Of a stretch of 64,000 bases of DNA, positions 9,201 to 19,773 are shown in pieces. The stretch comes from Bacteroidota bacterium (lineage in GTDB: Bacteria > Bacteroidota > Bacteroidia > AKYH767-A > 2013-40CM-41-45). How positions within the stretch are numbered: position 1 is the stretch's first letter; each line of letters starts with the position of its first letter. The notes under the pieces are model-generated. The model had not been told where the DNA came from, made no database searches, and saw nothing but the letters and a program-made list of their open reading frames with translations. Both the position numbers and the translations under genes were made by a program. Location of the stretch: NCBI GenBank assembly GCA_016721305.1, contig JADKIH010000001.1, positions 1 to 64,000 of the forward strand. The letters run 5' to 3'.

Positions 9201-12200
9201 GTAACAGTTAACTCAACAACAATCTGCAACGGCAATTCCGCAACTCTTACTGCAGGTGGTGCTACTTCTTATTCGTGGAGCAACGGATCTGTCATTAATC
9301 CGATTTCGGTTTCTCCTGCTTCAACGACGACTTACACGGTAACCGGAACAGCAAATGGCTGCTCAAGCAATTCAGTTGCTACTGTTACGGTCAATGCTAA
9401 TCCGGTTGTTTCAAGTACGAACGCTACAATATGCAATGGTCAGTCAGCAACAATTACCGCCGGCGGAGCAACAACTTATTCATGGAATACAGGCTCATCA
9501 AATGCCTACTGACTTTATCGCCAACTACTACTACATCGTATACTGTGACAGGAACACAAAACGGATGTACAGGAACAGCAAGCGGAACAATCACAGTTAA
9601 TGCAATTCCGGTCGTTACCGTAAACTCTCCAAATATTTGTCCCGGCTCCGGAACAACGCTTATCGCACTCGGTGCAACAACTTATGTATGGTCAACCGGT
9701 GCTACAACGAGCTCAATTAATGTTTCGCCGTCATCTAACACAAGCTATACTGTAATAGGAACAACGCTCGGCTGTTCGGCTAGTGCTGTTTCTACCGTTA
9801 CACTCAGCTCGGTGCTCACCGTGAATGCCGGATTGAATGATACCATTTGTCAGGGAAGCAGCACTATCTTAAATGCAACACCTGCTAATGCCGGAAGCAC
9901 TTTCTCATGGTCGCCTGCAGCAGGATTAAGTTCAACAAATATTGCCAACCCGACTGCTAATCCAAGCACAAATACTGTTTACACCGTTACTATTACCGAT
10001 GCAAACGGTTGCTCTGGATCAAATCAGGTTACTGTTTCCATCGACCCGCCTCTTTCCGCAACTGCTACAGCTGTAAACTCAACTTGCTTTGGTGCACATA
10101 ACGGAACGGCTACGGCTCATCCGATCGGTGGAAATGCGCCTTACCAATACAGTTGGACAGGTGGAGGAAACGCAGCATCGTACTCAGGATTGGGAAGTGG
10201 AACATACAATGTTACTATCACCGATGCTATCGGTTGCTCAACCACTGCAACAACTTCAATTTCGGAACCGGCAGCAATCAGTGCATCAATCAGCAATTTC
10301 ACTAACCCATCCTGCAACGGCTCGTGCAACGGTAGCGCAACTGCTCTTGCAGGCGGCGGTACAGGAGCCTTCACATATTCCTGGAATACTGCACCGGTTC
10401 AATCATCGGCAACTTCGAATTCTTTGTGCGCAGGAAACTACGTATGCACAACAACGGATGCGAACGGCTGTACATCCTCTACCTCAGTAACAATTTCACA
10501 ACCTTCGATAGTCACAATCGCTCCGATCACAGCGGTTACGGGTTGCGCAGGCGGAAGTACGAATCTGTCGGCCTCAGCATCAGGCGGAACGGGTCCTTAT
10601 AATTATGTCTGGTCACCGGCAACAGGACTCAACTCGACAACGATATCAAATCCGATTGCCAGTCCGGGCAGCACGACAGTCTATACACTAAATGTAACCG
10701 ACAACAATGGCTGTCCGGCCACCGCTCAAACCATCACCGTCGCAGCAAGTACGCAACTTACCGCCGCTGCAAGCGGAAGCTCGACAATTTGCGCAGGCTC
10801 GTCGGCACAATTAAACGGCTCTGCCTCGCTGGGCAGTGGTGGTCCATACACTTACTCATGGAGTCCGGCTGCAGGATTAAATAACGCAAACATCGCAAAT
10901 CCTATAGCCACGCCGTTAGTTACCACCACATACGTATTAACCGTAAACGATGGCTGCTCTTCACAAACTGCTAATGCGACAATTACTGTTAATCCGATTC
11001 CTACGATAAATGTAAACTCTCCAAGTATTTGTCCGGGCTCAACAGCAACGCTAATTGCAAGTGGAGCTACTTCTTATATCTGGTCGAATGGATCTACCGG
11101 TGCTCAAATCAATGTGACTCCGGCAGCAACAACAACATATACCGTAACCGGAACACAGAACGGTTGCTCTTCGAATGCAATTTCAACGGTAACACTAAGC
11201 ACCGTGCTTACGGTAAATGCCGGTGTTGGCGATACAATTTGTCAGGGCGGTAACACAACTTTAAGCGTTTCTCCTGCGAATGCCGGCAGCATATTTACTT
11301 GGTCACCGGCGACAGGACTTTCAAATGCAGCTATTGCCAATCCGATTGCTTCACCGACATCAAGCACAATTTATACAGTCACGGTAACCGATGCTAATGG
11401 TTGCTCCGGCACTAATCAAGTTACCGTATCAATCGATCCTGCATTAAATGCAAATGTCAGTACTACTGATGCAACTTGCTTTGGCGCTAACAACGGACAC
11501 GCTACTATCACTCCATCAGGTGGTACAGCACCATACAGCTATAGTTGGGCGGGAGGCTGCACAACGGCTACGAATAATGGACTCGGCCCGGGAACGTTCA
11601 ATGTGACCATCACCGACGCTATCGGATGTACGACAACTTCATCGGCTACCATTTCTGAGCCTTCTCAAGTGAATGCATTCATCACTGCTTCTTATCCGGC
11701 AACATGCGCCAACTTGTGCGATGGTATAGCTACTGCAAGTGCTTCCGGAGGAACAGGAGCCTTTATTTATTCCTGGAATACGATCTCACCTCAGACATCC
11801 GCTACTGCAACTGCATTGTGTGCAAGCAGCTATATATGCACGGCAACCGATGCAAACGGATGTACGAATACAACTACGGTATCCATCTCACAACCGAGTC
11901 CGGTCGTGATAGCTCCCGTAACAGCAATTACCGGTTGTGCAGGTGGAAGCACAAATCTTTCTGCAAGTGCAACAGGCGGTGCCGCACCATATAACTTCAG
12001 CTGGAGTCCGACTTCAGGGCTTAGTAGTGCATCTATTTACAATCCGGTTGCGAACCCTACTTCTGCAATTACCTATACGGTTACCGTTACAGACGACAAT
12101 GGTTGTCCCGGCAATTCTCAGACTGTAAGCGTAAATGCCAGCGTGCAATTAACTATCACGGCAAACGGAACCAACTCTATCTGCCCGGGTACTTCTACTC

Positions 12201-13180
12201 CTTTGAATGCAACGGCAGCATTTGGAAATGGCGGTCCGTACTCTTACTCGTGGAGTCCTTCGACCGGACTAAACAATCCAAACTCTGCAAATCCTTCTGC
12301 TTCGCCGACTGTGACAACTACTTACACTGTCACAGCAAACGATGGCTGTTCCGCTCCGCAAAGTACTACAGTAACGGTGACGGTCTTCCCATCGCCAACA
12401 GCTAATCTTACTGCCAATGTAACTTCCGGTTGTGCTCCGCTTTGCGTGAACTTTACGAATGGCTCAACAGCAGGATCAGGCGGAACATACTCATGGACAC
12501 TCGGCAATGGAGAAGGAAGTTCAACCGATCAAAATCCCTATCACTGCTACGAAAATCCGGGACAATACTCTGTTTCACTTACGGCTACTACAAGCGATGG
12601 TTGTACAGGAAATATTATCATTCCGAATATGATTGATGTTTACGCTTTACCTGAAGCTGCTTTTACGAGCACACCAAATCCGGTAACCGTACTTTCTCCT
12701 GAGGTTTCATTCATCAATCTGTCGTCGACAGATGTTGTGAGCTGGCTTTGGAATTTCGGCGATGGAGGAACTTCAGATCAGTCAAACCCATTGCATACTT
12801 ATCCTGCGATTGAAGATCAGTCGTACATCACCACTCTTATCGTCCACAATGCAAATGGTTGCGAAGACACCATCACCGGCGTCATCGAAGTACGACCTGA
12901 TTTTACCTTCTTTGTTCCAAACTGCTTTTCACCAAACGGTGACGGAGTGAACGATTCATTCAACGGCAAAGGAATCGGTATTGCAAAATTCCACATGGGA
13001 ATCTACGATCGCTGGGGACTTTTAATCTGGGAAACCGACAAACTCGGTGAAGACTGGGACGGCCGCGCCAACGGCGGAAAACTAATGGCCCAGGAAGACA
13101 CGTACGTCTGGAGAGTTGTGCTGACCGATGTGTTTAATAAGGAGCACAAGTATTTGGGGAAGGTTACTATCGTTAAGTAA
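6235..13180 (+). CDS. Giant secreted Ig-like/SprB/PKD repeat adhesin with gliding-motility C-terminal domain, interrupted
   Basis: One gene of about 2,300 codons read through three breaks. Blocks are 6235-about 7566, about 7567-9500 and about 9500-13180. Order: signal peptide (MKFICRLF...SFAQ); lamin-tail-like domain (LIMNEVSNGPTGNQEYVEFVV); six Ig-like repeats of about 75 residues with a GGTxxWxPGGQT core (7260-8570); six of about 70 residues with ICxGQxATLTA...YSWNTG (8570-9810). Then comes a super-repeat of about 464 residues present twice (from about 9811 and 11202), containing SprB-type segments (TITDAIGCSTTATTSISEP). Two PKD domains follow (12380-12890), then the CHU_C/gliding-motility C-terminal domain (FSPNGDGVNDSF, YDRWGLLIWE). 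A base is missing from a T run at about 7567, a frameshift lies at about 9500, and a CAA-to-TAA change at 8022-8024 sits where every sister repeat has CAA. Expected to be exported by T9SS and to act as a surface adhesin or matrix protein. Confidence 0.82.
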
Positions 13181-13205
13181 CTTTTGACTGCCAACTTGAA
13201 ATGGC

Positions 13206-13290
13206 AAGTAGTAAGTAGTAAGTAGAACTGGCCACTTACTACTTACTACTTACTATTTACTATTTACTACTTACTACTTACTACTTACTA
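13206..13290. repeat. Heptamer repeat array forming a long hairpin between convergent genes
   Basis: The left arm is built of AGTAAGT-type heptamers (13206-13225). After an eight-base loop (AACTGGCC) the right arm carries the reverse complement, ACTTACT heptamers with two TTTACT variants (13234-13290). The arms can pair over about 19 bases. The array lies between the stop of the giant adhesin and the stop of the minus-strand gene, and its last units form the final codons and stop (13281-13290) of that gene. It probably serves as a bidirectional terminator. Confidence 0.75.
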
Positions 13291-14324
13291 ACAACAGCCG
13301 TCTCCATCATCATCTCAAACAAATACCCCGACCCAAAATCCTTATTCAAAACAATCACTCCTTCGGCGGTAATTGTGTCGCCTACTTTTGTGATTTGCGT
13401 GGTCGTTATTGTAATGTCTTTATGATTTCCAAATGCGGATCCGTCTTCAAGATGAATCCAGTTGGCATTGAGAATGTCTTTGCTAAATCGTGTTACTTGT
13501 CCTTTGACTGTAACTTTTTTGCCTTCGAACGCCTTTGGATCTTCCCAGATTTTAGCAACAGTAAGAACGCCAGGAACGACTTCCACATTTTTTACAGGAG
13601 GAATCGGTTGCTTCTCTGTGATATCCGGAGAAATAAGTCCATGTGTCGGATTGGCCTTTACAGGCTCCGGTCCTTTACCCGGTTTTAAATTCGCTACAAA
13701 AAGAATCTCCGGAAAAGTTCTCTTCAATTCTTTGCTGGTAAAATTCGACATCGGTGCAGCGTCATCGTAATGATAGTACTCTCCTACCGTAGCATTCAAC
13801 TTTGTAATGGCAACCCACTCATCCTTCTCGCCTTCTTTAACCCGCAGATAGGTATAACTGCTCGTCTGGAGTATTTCTTTAACCTGAACCACGTGAATTT
13901 CAGCCGGAGTTTCGGGTACAGTATCGGTACCGGCAACCGGCAATGCTGATATGGCAGTTTCCTTTGTGGCTTCCGGTGTTGTACTCAAACTTCCCAAAAA
14001 CTGAATGGCCGGAAAAGTCCGATCCAATTCATTACTGTGAAATTCGCCCATCTGCAATCCGCTGTCGAAATAAAATACATTTCCTACTGCCGGCTCAAAT
14101 TTCGGCAATGCCAACCACTGAAGCGAGTCCTTACCTCCTATACTTTCCTTTACATTCAAATAGGTATAATTCCTCGTTTGCAAGATCTCCACCACTTCGC
14201 CCCGGTGTCCGTATTTACGTACGGCAAACTGCTCATCCGATGCTATACTATCTGTTCCCTGAGCCGAAACGGACAATTGAAAAGCGCTCAGTATGACGAT
14301 TAAAATTGCACTTAGATATTTCAT
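13281..14324 (-). CDS. Secreted protein with two YTYLxVK repeats and a C-terminal OB-fold-like domain (paralog of 18016-19062)
   Basis: The 347-residue product has a signal peptide (MKYLSAILIVILSAFQLSVSAQ). It contains two copies of a domain of about 65 residues: VVEILQTRNYTYLNVKES...WLALPKFEPAVGNVFYFDSG...FHSNELDRTFPAIQFL (about 42-110) and VKEILQTSSYTYLRVKEGEKDEWVAITKLNATVGEYYHYDDAAPM...ELKRTFPEILFV (about 145-205). The C-terminus (about 255-345) resembles an OB fold: KVTVKGQVTRFSKDILNANWIHLEDGS...GVIVLNKDFGSGYLFEMMMETA. The same architecture is encoded at 18016-19062, on the other side of the ccsBA gene and on the opposite strand. Similar two-part proteins occur near cytochrome genes in other anaerobes, as far as I recall; no function is established. 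Periplasmic or envelope location is expected. Confidence 0.7.
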   Translation of the reverse strand: MKYLSAILIVILSAFQLSVSAQGTDSIASDEQFAVRKYGHRGEVVEILQTRNYTYLNVKESIGGKDSLQWLALPKFEPAVGNVFYFDSGLQMGEFHSNELDRTFPAIQFLGSLSTTPEATKETAISALPVAGTDTVPETPAEIHVVQVKEILQTSSYTYLRVKEGEKDEWVAITKLNATVGEYYHYDDAAPMSNFTSKELKRTFPEILFVANLKPGKGPEPVKANPTHGLISPDITEKQPIPPVKNVEVVPGVLTVAKIWEDPKAFEGKKVTVKGQVTRFSKDILNANWIHLEDGSAFGNHKDITITTTQITKVGDTITAEGVIVLNKDFGSGYLFEMMMETAVVSK

Positions 14325-14711
14325 AAAATGACTGATTGAAATTAATGTGTATTAATTTGTTATGCACTCTACCTAAACTCTTTTCTAAATTCAGAATTAT
14401 GAATTCAGAATGGATTGTTCGAGCATTTTACCGCATAAAATTAAGTCCGCCGCCGCGCCTTAACTATGAATTTAATCATAGTTTTGGACGACATTAGCGC
14501 GGGTTGCGCAACCCGCAACCCGCAACTCGCAACCCGTAACCCGTAACCCGTACCCCGCAACCCGCAACCCGCAACCCTTCAACTGAGCCTGTCTAAGCTC
14601 GCAAACCCTGTCATTTGCCCACAAAAACAATGATTCCTATCATTTTTTTAAGATGGCATTTTCGTCACTTTTGGACTTTATTAATAGAAGCATCACAAAA
14701 AGCAAAACCTT
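14325..14711. other. Divergent intergenic region with AACCCGC heptamer array
   Basis: The gap lies between the divergently transcribed minus-strand protein and ccsBA, so it must hold promoters for both; I could not fix them. At 14462-14483 there is an inverted repeat (AACTATGA, six-base loop, TCATAGTT). At 14501-14578 is an array of degenerate AACCCGC/AACCCGT heptamers, headed by the palindrome GGGTTGCGCAACCC. The same heptamer family recurs at 29888-30245. No coding signal is present. Confidence 0.6.
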
Positions 14712-17700
14712 ATGAAACGCATCCTGGAAGTCCTTTTTTCGTCAAAAACAACGGTTGTTCTGCTCATCATCGCAGCAATCGCAATGGGGACGGGAACATT
14801 CGTTGAAGATAAATACGATACTATCACGGCTAGGGCCTATATATACAATACGAAGTGGTTTGAGCTGCTTTTCATACTCCTTGCAATCAACTTCATCGGC
14901 CATATTAAACGATTCCATATGCTGCGCAAACAGCGTTTGGGAGGAGTTCTCTTCCATCTTGCCTTTATCATCATGATCATCGGCGCCGGAGTGACACGCT
15001 ATTTCGGCTACGAAGGCAATATGCGGATTCGTGAAGGTGAAGCTTCAAACATCCTCTTTAGCTCTGAGTCTTTTCTGCGTGTTTCTATCGATGAAAAAGG
15101 AAATACGACTACTTACGATTACCCTGTTGCCTTTTCTGAATACCTGGGCAATTCGTTTCACGTTTCCGTCCCTACAGAGACAAAAGGCAAAATTGAGCTT
15201 ACCTGCAATGGATACATCAAGAACGCCGATGAAAAAATCGAAGAAAACTCTGCCGGTGGTGTCGACATGCTCGAACTTGTTGTTGCGACAGAAAATGGTC
15301 GCGAACGTATGTTCGTTGCCAAAGGTGATGTGAAAAATGTAGGCACCATGGATGTTGCCTTCCAAAACAACTCCGCTCCCAATGCTATTCAGGTGAGAGA
15401 AGAAAATGGTCATTTACTCGTTAAATCTCCGTTCATCATCACCAGCGCCAATATGGCTCAACAGCTGAATGATACTATTCCGGCTGACTCGATTACTGAA
15501 TTCAAAAATGGTTGCCTGTACAGCAGCAACGACGCTCTTTTCTTCTTCAAACGTTTCTATAAGAGTGGCGTGAAAAAATTGGGTGTTGCCGATGCTCCTG
15601 TCGGTGGACCAATGGGCAGCAGCATGGAAGGAAGCGGATTCGATGCACTTCTCTTCGATGCAACTATCAATTCAAAACCATACGATGCTTCTTTCCTTTT
15701 TGCTCCCGGACAGGTTGCTGAAGACAAAGCATTCAATTTTGACGGAACAAAAATCAAATTAGCCTACGGAAAGAAACCTATTGAACTACCTTTTTCTATT
15801 CGCCTGAATGATTTCATCCTCGAACGTTACCCTGGATCTGAAAGTCCTTCGTCTTATGCCAGCGAAGTAACGGTTCTCGATTCTCGAAACAGTATAAAAC
15901 TGAACCATCGGATTTTCATGAATAATATTCTCGATTATGACGGATTCCGTTTCTTCCAATCATCGTACGATCAGGATGAAAAAGGAACAATCCTCTCCGT
16001 TAATCACGACTTCTGGGGAACATGGATTTCTTACTTCGGTTACGCTATGCTTGCATTGGGTTGTATCATTACTCTCCTCAATAAGGATTCACGATTCCTA
16101 TCTCTGCGTAGAATAATCGCCGAAGTACGAAAAGAACGCAAATCAGGTGCCTTTACAATTGCTCTAATCCTTGGCCTTTCTCTTTCTTCTTTTGCCCAAA
16201 GCGATACGATTCCTCCTGTCGATGCTGAGCACGCCGAATTATTTGGCCGTTTGATTACTCAGGCTAACGATGGACGATTCGAACCTGTCAATACACTGGC
16301 ATACGACGTCCTTCATAAAATCACGCGTAAAGATAAATTCAATCTCGAAGGTCGAGGTGAAATGAGCGGTGTGCAAGTGTATCTGGACATGATGACCAAT
16401 CCTGATTTCTGGAAACGTCAAAGTATTATCTACATCAAGGAACAATCGGTTCGCGATTTAGTTGGCATCACGTCTAAAAATGGTGCCTTCATCGATTTTT
16501 TCGATGCACAGGGAAATTACAAACTTCAAAAATACGCCGATGATGCATTCCGGAAAAAACCGGTAGAGCAAAATAACTTCGATAAAGAAATTATCAAACT
16601 CGACGAACGACTGAATGTATTCATGATGGTTTTCAAAGGAAGCATTCTCAAAATCTTCCCTGAACCCGGCTCGCCAAACAACAAATGGATCAGCTTCGAC
16701 GAACCTTTTGCACGTGTTCCTCTTACAGGAGTTATCAATGTCATCAATCAGGATTTGAAATTGCAAGTGTTGAATTACAACGGCATCATGCGTGTTTATG
16801 CACAGGCCATCATCGAAGCCAAAAAGACAGGCGACTATTCGCTGGCTGATCGTATCGTTGGTTACATCACCAGCATCCAACGTCAGGATGCTACAACAAA
16901 TCTGCTTCCATCCGAGACAAAAATCAGCGCCGAGGTCTTTTTTAATAAAGCACAGATCTTTATTACTCTTCGCAATTTCTACTCCATACTGAGCCTCTTC
17001 CTCCTTCTGCTCGCCTTCATCGACAATGTAAGAACGAAGAAAAATAAAATCGTTACGACGCTCCTCAACTTTGGCATCGTACTTCTGGCTGCCGGATTCC
17101 TTTACCAAACTTTCGGAATGGTTCTCCGCTGGTACTTGCTGGGATATGCACCATGGAGTAACGGTTATGAAGCGCTATTGCTTGTAGCATGGGCAACATT
17201 GCTGGCAGGATTCAGCTTCGTACGCTATTCTAAAATCACGATGGCTGCCACTTCACTCCTCGCCTTCTTCGTATTGATGACGGCAAGTCACAGTAGCTAC
17301 GATCCGCAACTGACGAATCTTACTCCGGTTCTTAAATCATACTGGCTCATCATCCACGTGGCTGTTCTTACCATCAGCTACGGCTTCCTGGGACTCGGTT
17401 TCATTCTCGGATTAATGAATCTTGCCATCTATCTTTTCAAAACAAAAGAAAATCACAAACGCCTCGATCTTCTCATTTTCGAATTAACATACATTAATGA
17501 GATGAATATTACCATCGGTCTTATTCTGGCTACAATCGGAACATTCCTCGGCGGTGTATGGGCAAATGAATCATGGGGCCGATACTGGGGATGGGATGCA
17601 AAAGAAACTTGGGCACTTGTGATTGTGATTACCTACACTCTTTTGTTACACTTGCGCTTCGTTCCGAAACTGCACGGGAAATATGTCTTCAACGTTGCAT

Positions 17701-17906
17701 CAGTTATTTCATTCGGCAGTGTGCTAATGACGTTCTTCGGCGTCAACTACTTCCTCTCAAAAGGAATGCACAGCTACGGTGCCGGTGATCATGCAATCTT
17801 CCCGATGTGGGCCTGGATTTCAATCGGATCAATTGTGGCGCTAATGATTGCTGCAAGAATAAAAGAAAATTATGCTAACAAACATTACGATGATCAGGAA
17901 GGCTAA
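14712..17906 (+). CDS. ccsBA: Fused ResB-CcsA cytochrome c synthase (System II)
   Basis: The 1,064-residue membrane protein fuses CcsB/ResB (about 1-470) and CcsA/ResC (about 740-1060), with a periplasmic insert between them. Together these export heme and ligate it to CxxCH motifs of apocytochromes. The N-terminal helices (VVLLIIAAIAMGTGTF, FELLFILLAINFIGHI, LFHLAFIIMIIGAGVTRYFG) match ResB. The C-terminal half carries the diagnostic WWD heme-handling motif WANESWGRYWGWDAKETW at about 945-962, with conserved histidines in flanking helices (YWLIIHVAV, LLLHLRFVP). Length and order match fused CcsBA of Bacteroidota and epsilonproteobacteria. The gene is uninterrupted. A synthase is required here: the window alone encodes at least seven c-type cytochromes. 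It is flanked by the two OB-fold paralogs. Confidence 0.95.
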   Translation: MKRILEVLFSSKTTVVLLIIAAIAMGTGTFVEDKYDTITARAYIYNTKWFELLFILLAINFIGHIKRFHMLRKQRLGGVLFHLAFIIMIIGAGVTRYFGYEGNMRIREGEASNILFSSESFLRVSIDEKGNTTTYDYPVAFSEYLGNSFHVSVPTETKGKIELTCNGYIKNADEKIEENSAGGVDMLELVVATENGRERMFVAKGDVKNVGTMDVAFQNNSAPNAIQVREENGHLLVKSPFIITSANMAQQLNDTIPADSITEFKNGCLYSSNDALFFFKRFYKSGVKKLGVADAPVGGPMGSSMEGSGFDALLFDATINSKPYDASFLFAPGQVAEDKAFNFDGTKIKLAYGKKPIELPFSIRLNDFILERYPGSESPSSYASEVTVLDSRNSIKLNHRIFMNNILDYDGFRFFQSSYDQDEKGTILSVNHDFWGTWISYFGYAMLALGCIITLLNKDSRFLSLRRIIAEVRKERKSGAFTIALILGLSLSSFAQSDTIPPVDAEHAELFGRLITQANDGRFEPVNTLAYDVLHKITRKDKFNLEGRGEMSGVQVYLDMMTNPDFWKRQSIIYIKEQSVRDLVGITSKNGAFIDFFDAQGNYKLQKYADDAFRKKPVEQNNFDKEIIKLDERLNVFMMVFKGSILKIFPEPGSPNNKWISFDEPFARVPLTGVINVINQDLKLQVLNYNGIMRVYAQAIIEAKKTGDYSLADRIVGYITSIQRQDATTNLLPSETKISAEVFFNKAQIFITLRNFYSILSLFLLLLAFIDNVRTKKNKIVTTLLNFGIVLLAAGFLYQTFGMVLRWYLLGYAPWSNGYEALLLVAWATLLAGFSFVRYSKITMAATSLLAFFVLMTASHSSYDPQLTNLTPVLKSYWLIIHVAVLTISYGFLGLGFILGLMNLAIYLFKTKENHKRLDLLIFELTYINEMNITIGLILATIGTFLGGVWANESWGRYWGWDAKETWALVIVITYTLLLHLRFVPKLHGKYVFNVASVISFGSVLMTFFGVNYFLSKGMHSYGAGDHAIFPMWAWISIGSIVALMIAARIKENYANKHYDDQEG

Positions 17907-18015
17907 TTGAATATCACAATTGTATTTGGCCTGAATAATTTCGTAAATCCAATTCTGAGAAGTAAATTTCGCTACAATCGTAACTAACTAAAACAAATAA
18001 GAAACAAATATAATT

Positions 18016-19062
18016 ATGAAAAAGTTCCTCCTTATCGTCGCGCTGACAGCTTTCTTCGCTTCATGTCAGTCGGATAATAAATCAACAAAAACAGTCTCTG
18101 CCGATGGTGTTCACACTGCATTGGTTCAAGAAGTACTGCAAACAAGCCAGTACACTTATCTCAGAGTGAAAGACGGTGAAGTTGAATCATGGCTTGCCAT
18201 TCCGAAAATGGCTGCCGAAGTTGGTGACACTTACTATTACAAAGGTGGATTAACAATGCATCAATTCGAAAGCAAAGAATTGAATCGCACTTTTCCGGAA
18301 GTTATTTTCATCGATAAGTTAAGCACAAATCCTGCTATCACCGATCCTTCAACAAACCCTGCAACACTGGGCGGCACCGAAAACGCTGCTCCGGCTGAAG
18401 CCAACAATCCTGCAGTTGCTGCCGGTCCGGTAGCCGCTGTTGCAGAAGAAGTTTTACAAACCAGCAAGTACACTTACATCCGTGCCATGGTAAATGGAAC
18501 AGACACTTGGCTTGCAGCTACAAAAATGGATGCAAAAGTTGGTGCGACATATTACTTCACAGGTGGCTTACCAATGGCAGATTTTGAAAGCAAAGAATTG
18601 AAACGAAAATTCACTGAAGTTCTGTTCCTCGATAATATCAGCACCGACCCTAAGGCAGTAACGCCTGTCCAAGAAGTTGAATCCAATGTCAACACTCAAG
18701 ATGGCTCCGTGCAATCAAAAGGTTCTAATATCGAACTTGAGAAGAAAACTGTAGACATCAAACATGGTAAAGGCGAATTAACCGTTGCCGAGATGCTTCA
18801 AAACAGAAAAAATTACGCAGGCAAAGTTGTTCGCTTAAAAGGTGAAGTAACCAAATTCAATGTAGGAATCATGGGTAAAAATTGGATTCACCTGCAAGAC
18901 GGAACTGACTTCAAAGGAAAATTCGACCTTACTGTAACTACCAATGAAACAGTTAATGAAGGCGATAAAATTTCAGTTGAAGGAATGATCACAATCGACA
19001 AAGACTTCGGATATGGCTACTTCTATGAAGTGCTGATGGAAGATGCAAAAATTATAAAATAA
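18016..19062 (+). CDS. Lipoprotein with two YTYLRVK repeats and a C-terminal OB-fold-like domain (paralog of 13281-14324)
   Basis: The 348-residue product begins with a lipoprotein signal (lipobox FFASC at about 15-19). Repeat 1 (about 37-98) reads VQEVLQTSQYTYLRVKDGEVESWLAIP...FESKELNRTFPEVIFI. Repeat 2 (about 142-205) reads AEEVLQTSKYTYIRAMVNG...FESKELKRKFTEVLFL. An Ala/Pro-rich linker separates them. The C-terminal domain (about 255-348) reads GKVVRLKGEVTKFNVGIMGKNWIHLQDGT...GMITIDKDFGYGYFYEVLMEDAKIIK, an OB-fold-like beta barrel shared with the 13281-14324 product. It follows ccsBA by about 110 bases on the same strand and is followed six bases later by a TPR lipoprotein, so an operon is likely. 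A role in cytochrome maturation or electron-transfer assembly is a guess from context. Confidence 0.75.
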   Translation: MKKFLLIVALTAFFASCQSDNKSTKTVSADGVHTALVQEVLQTSQYTYLRVKDGEVESWLAIPKMAAEVGDTYYYKGGLTMHQFESKELNRTFPEVIFIDKLSTNPAITDPSTNPATLGGTENAAPAEANNPAVAAGPVAAVAEEVLQTSKYTYIRAMVNGTDTWLAATKMDAKVGATYYFTGGLPMADFESKELKRKFTEVLFLDNISTDPKAVTPVQEVESNVNTQDGSVQSKGSNIELEKKTVDIKHGKGELTVAEMLQNRKNYAGKVVRLKGEVTKFNVGIMGKNWIHLQDGTDFKGKFDLTVTTNETVNEGDKISVEGMITIDKDFGYGYFYEVLMEDAKIIK

Positions 19063-19068
19063 TCACTT

Positions 19069-19673
19069 ATGAAGAGTAAACTCATCCTCAGTATCGCTTG
19101 CGCAACCGGCCTGGCACTGAGCTCCTGTAATTCGGGCGAACCACAAAAAACGACAACCCCTACTCCTGCTGAGCAACCGGCCGCAACGCAGAATGACGCA
19201 CTTCCTGCCAACGATATGTCGGCCATGGAAGCCGCATTGGCTCAGGATTCAACCAACATCCAACTGCGCACTCAGGTTGCGGCAAATTATTACAATGCCG
19301 GCGATCTTAACAAAGCAGCATATCATTTCAGCATCGTTCGAATGATCGATCCGAAAAATCTCGATGCATTAAAAAACCTGGGCAATATCAATTACGACGC
19401 TCACAAAGACGAAGCTGCCATCCACTTCTACGAAGAAGCCTTACAAATCCAGCCCGACGATATCAACATGCGCGCTGCGATCTGGCAACCTGCTACTCTC
19501 GCATCAATAAGATGAAAAAAGCAACCGACATCCTCAAAGAAAATATCAAAAAGGATTTCAATCACGCTCAATCACATTACAATCTCTCTGTCATTTATGA
19601 GCAAGATGGTAAAATGAAAGAAGCCGCTGAGGAGATGAAGATCTATCAAAAGATTTCCGGAGGTAAAAAATAA
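19069..19673 (+). CDS. TPR-repeat lipoprotein, one frameshift
   Basis: Starts six bases after the upstream lipoprotein gene. A lipobox (LALSSC, Cys at about 20) is followed by a Thr/Pro/Ala-rich linker and TPR units: NIQLRTQVAANYYNAGDLNKAAYHF, NLDALKNLGNINYDAHKDEAAIHFYEEALQI. The first frame ends at 19515. From about 19478 another frame continues the TPR pattern: CDLATCYSRINKMKKATDILKENI and AQSHYNLSVIYEQDGKMKEAAEEM, stopping at 19671-19673. A slip near GCGCGCTGCG is the simplest explanation. The whole protein is about 200 residues and membrane-anchored, probably a scaffold working with the two neighbouring cytochrome-maturation genes. A strong terminator follows. Confidence 0.75.
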
Positions 19674-19690
19674 CCTTATTGTATTTTTAG

Positions 19691-19734
19691 ATCAAAACAC
19701 CCGATCAGTAATCTGATTGGGTGTTTTGATTTTT
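19691..19734 (+). terminator. Rho-independent terminator
   Basis: A near-perfect stem (ATCAAAACACCC paired with GGGTGTTTTGAT, extended internally by ATCAG/CTGAT) is followed by TTTTAT. It lies 18 bases after the TPR lipoprotein stop and ends the ccsBA operon. Confidence 0.9.
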
Positions 19735-19773
19735 ATGCTTGTCATTATTTCAAAATCAAGTTAAGTAAATATA

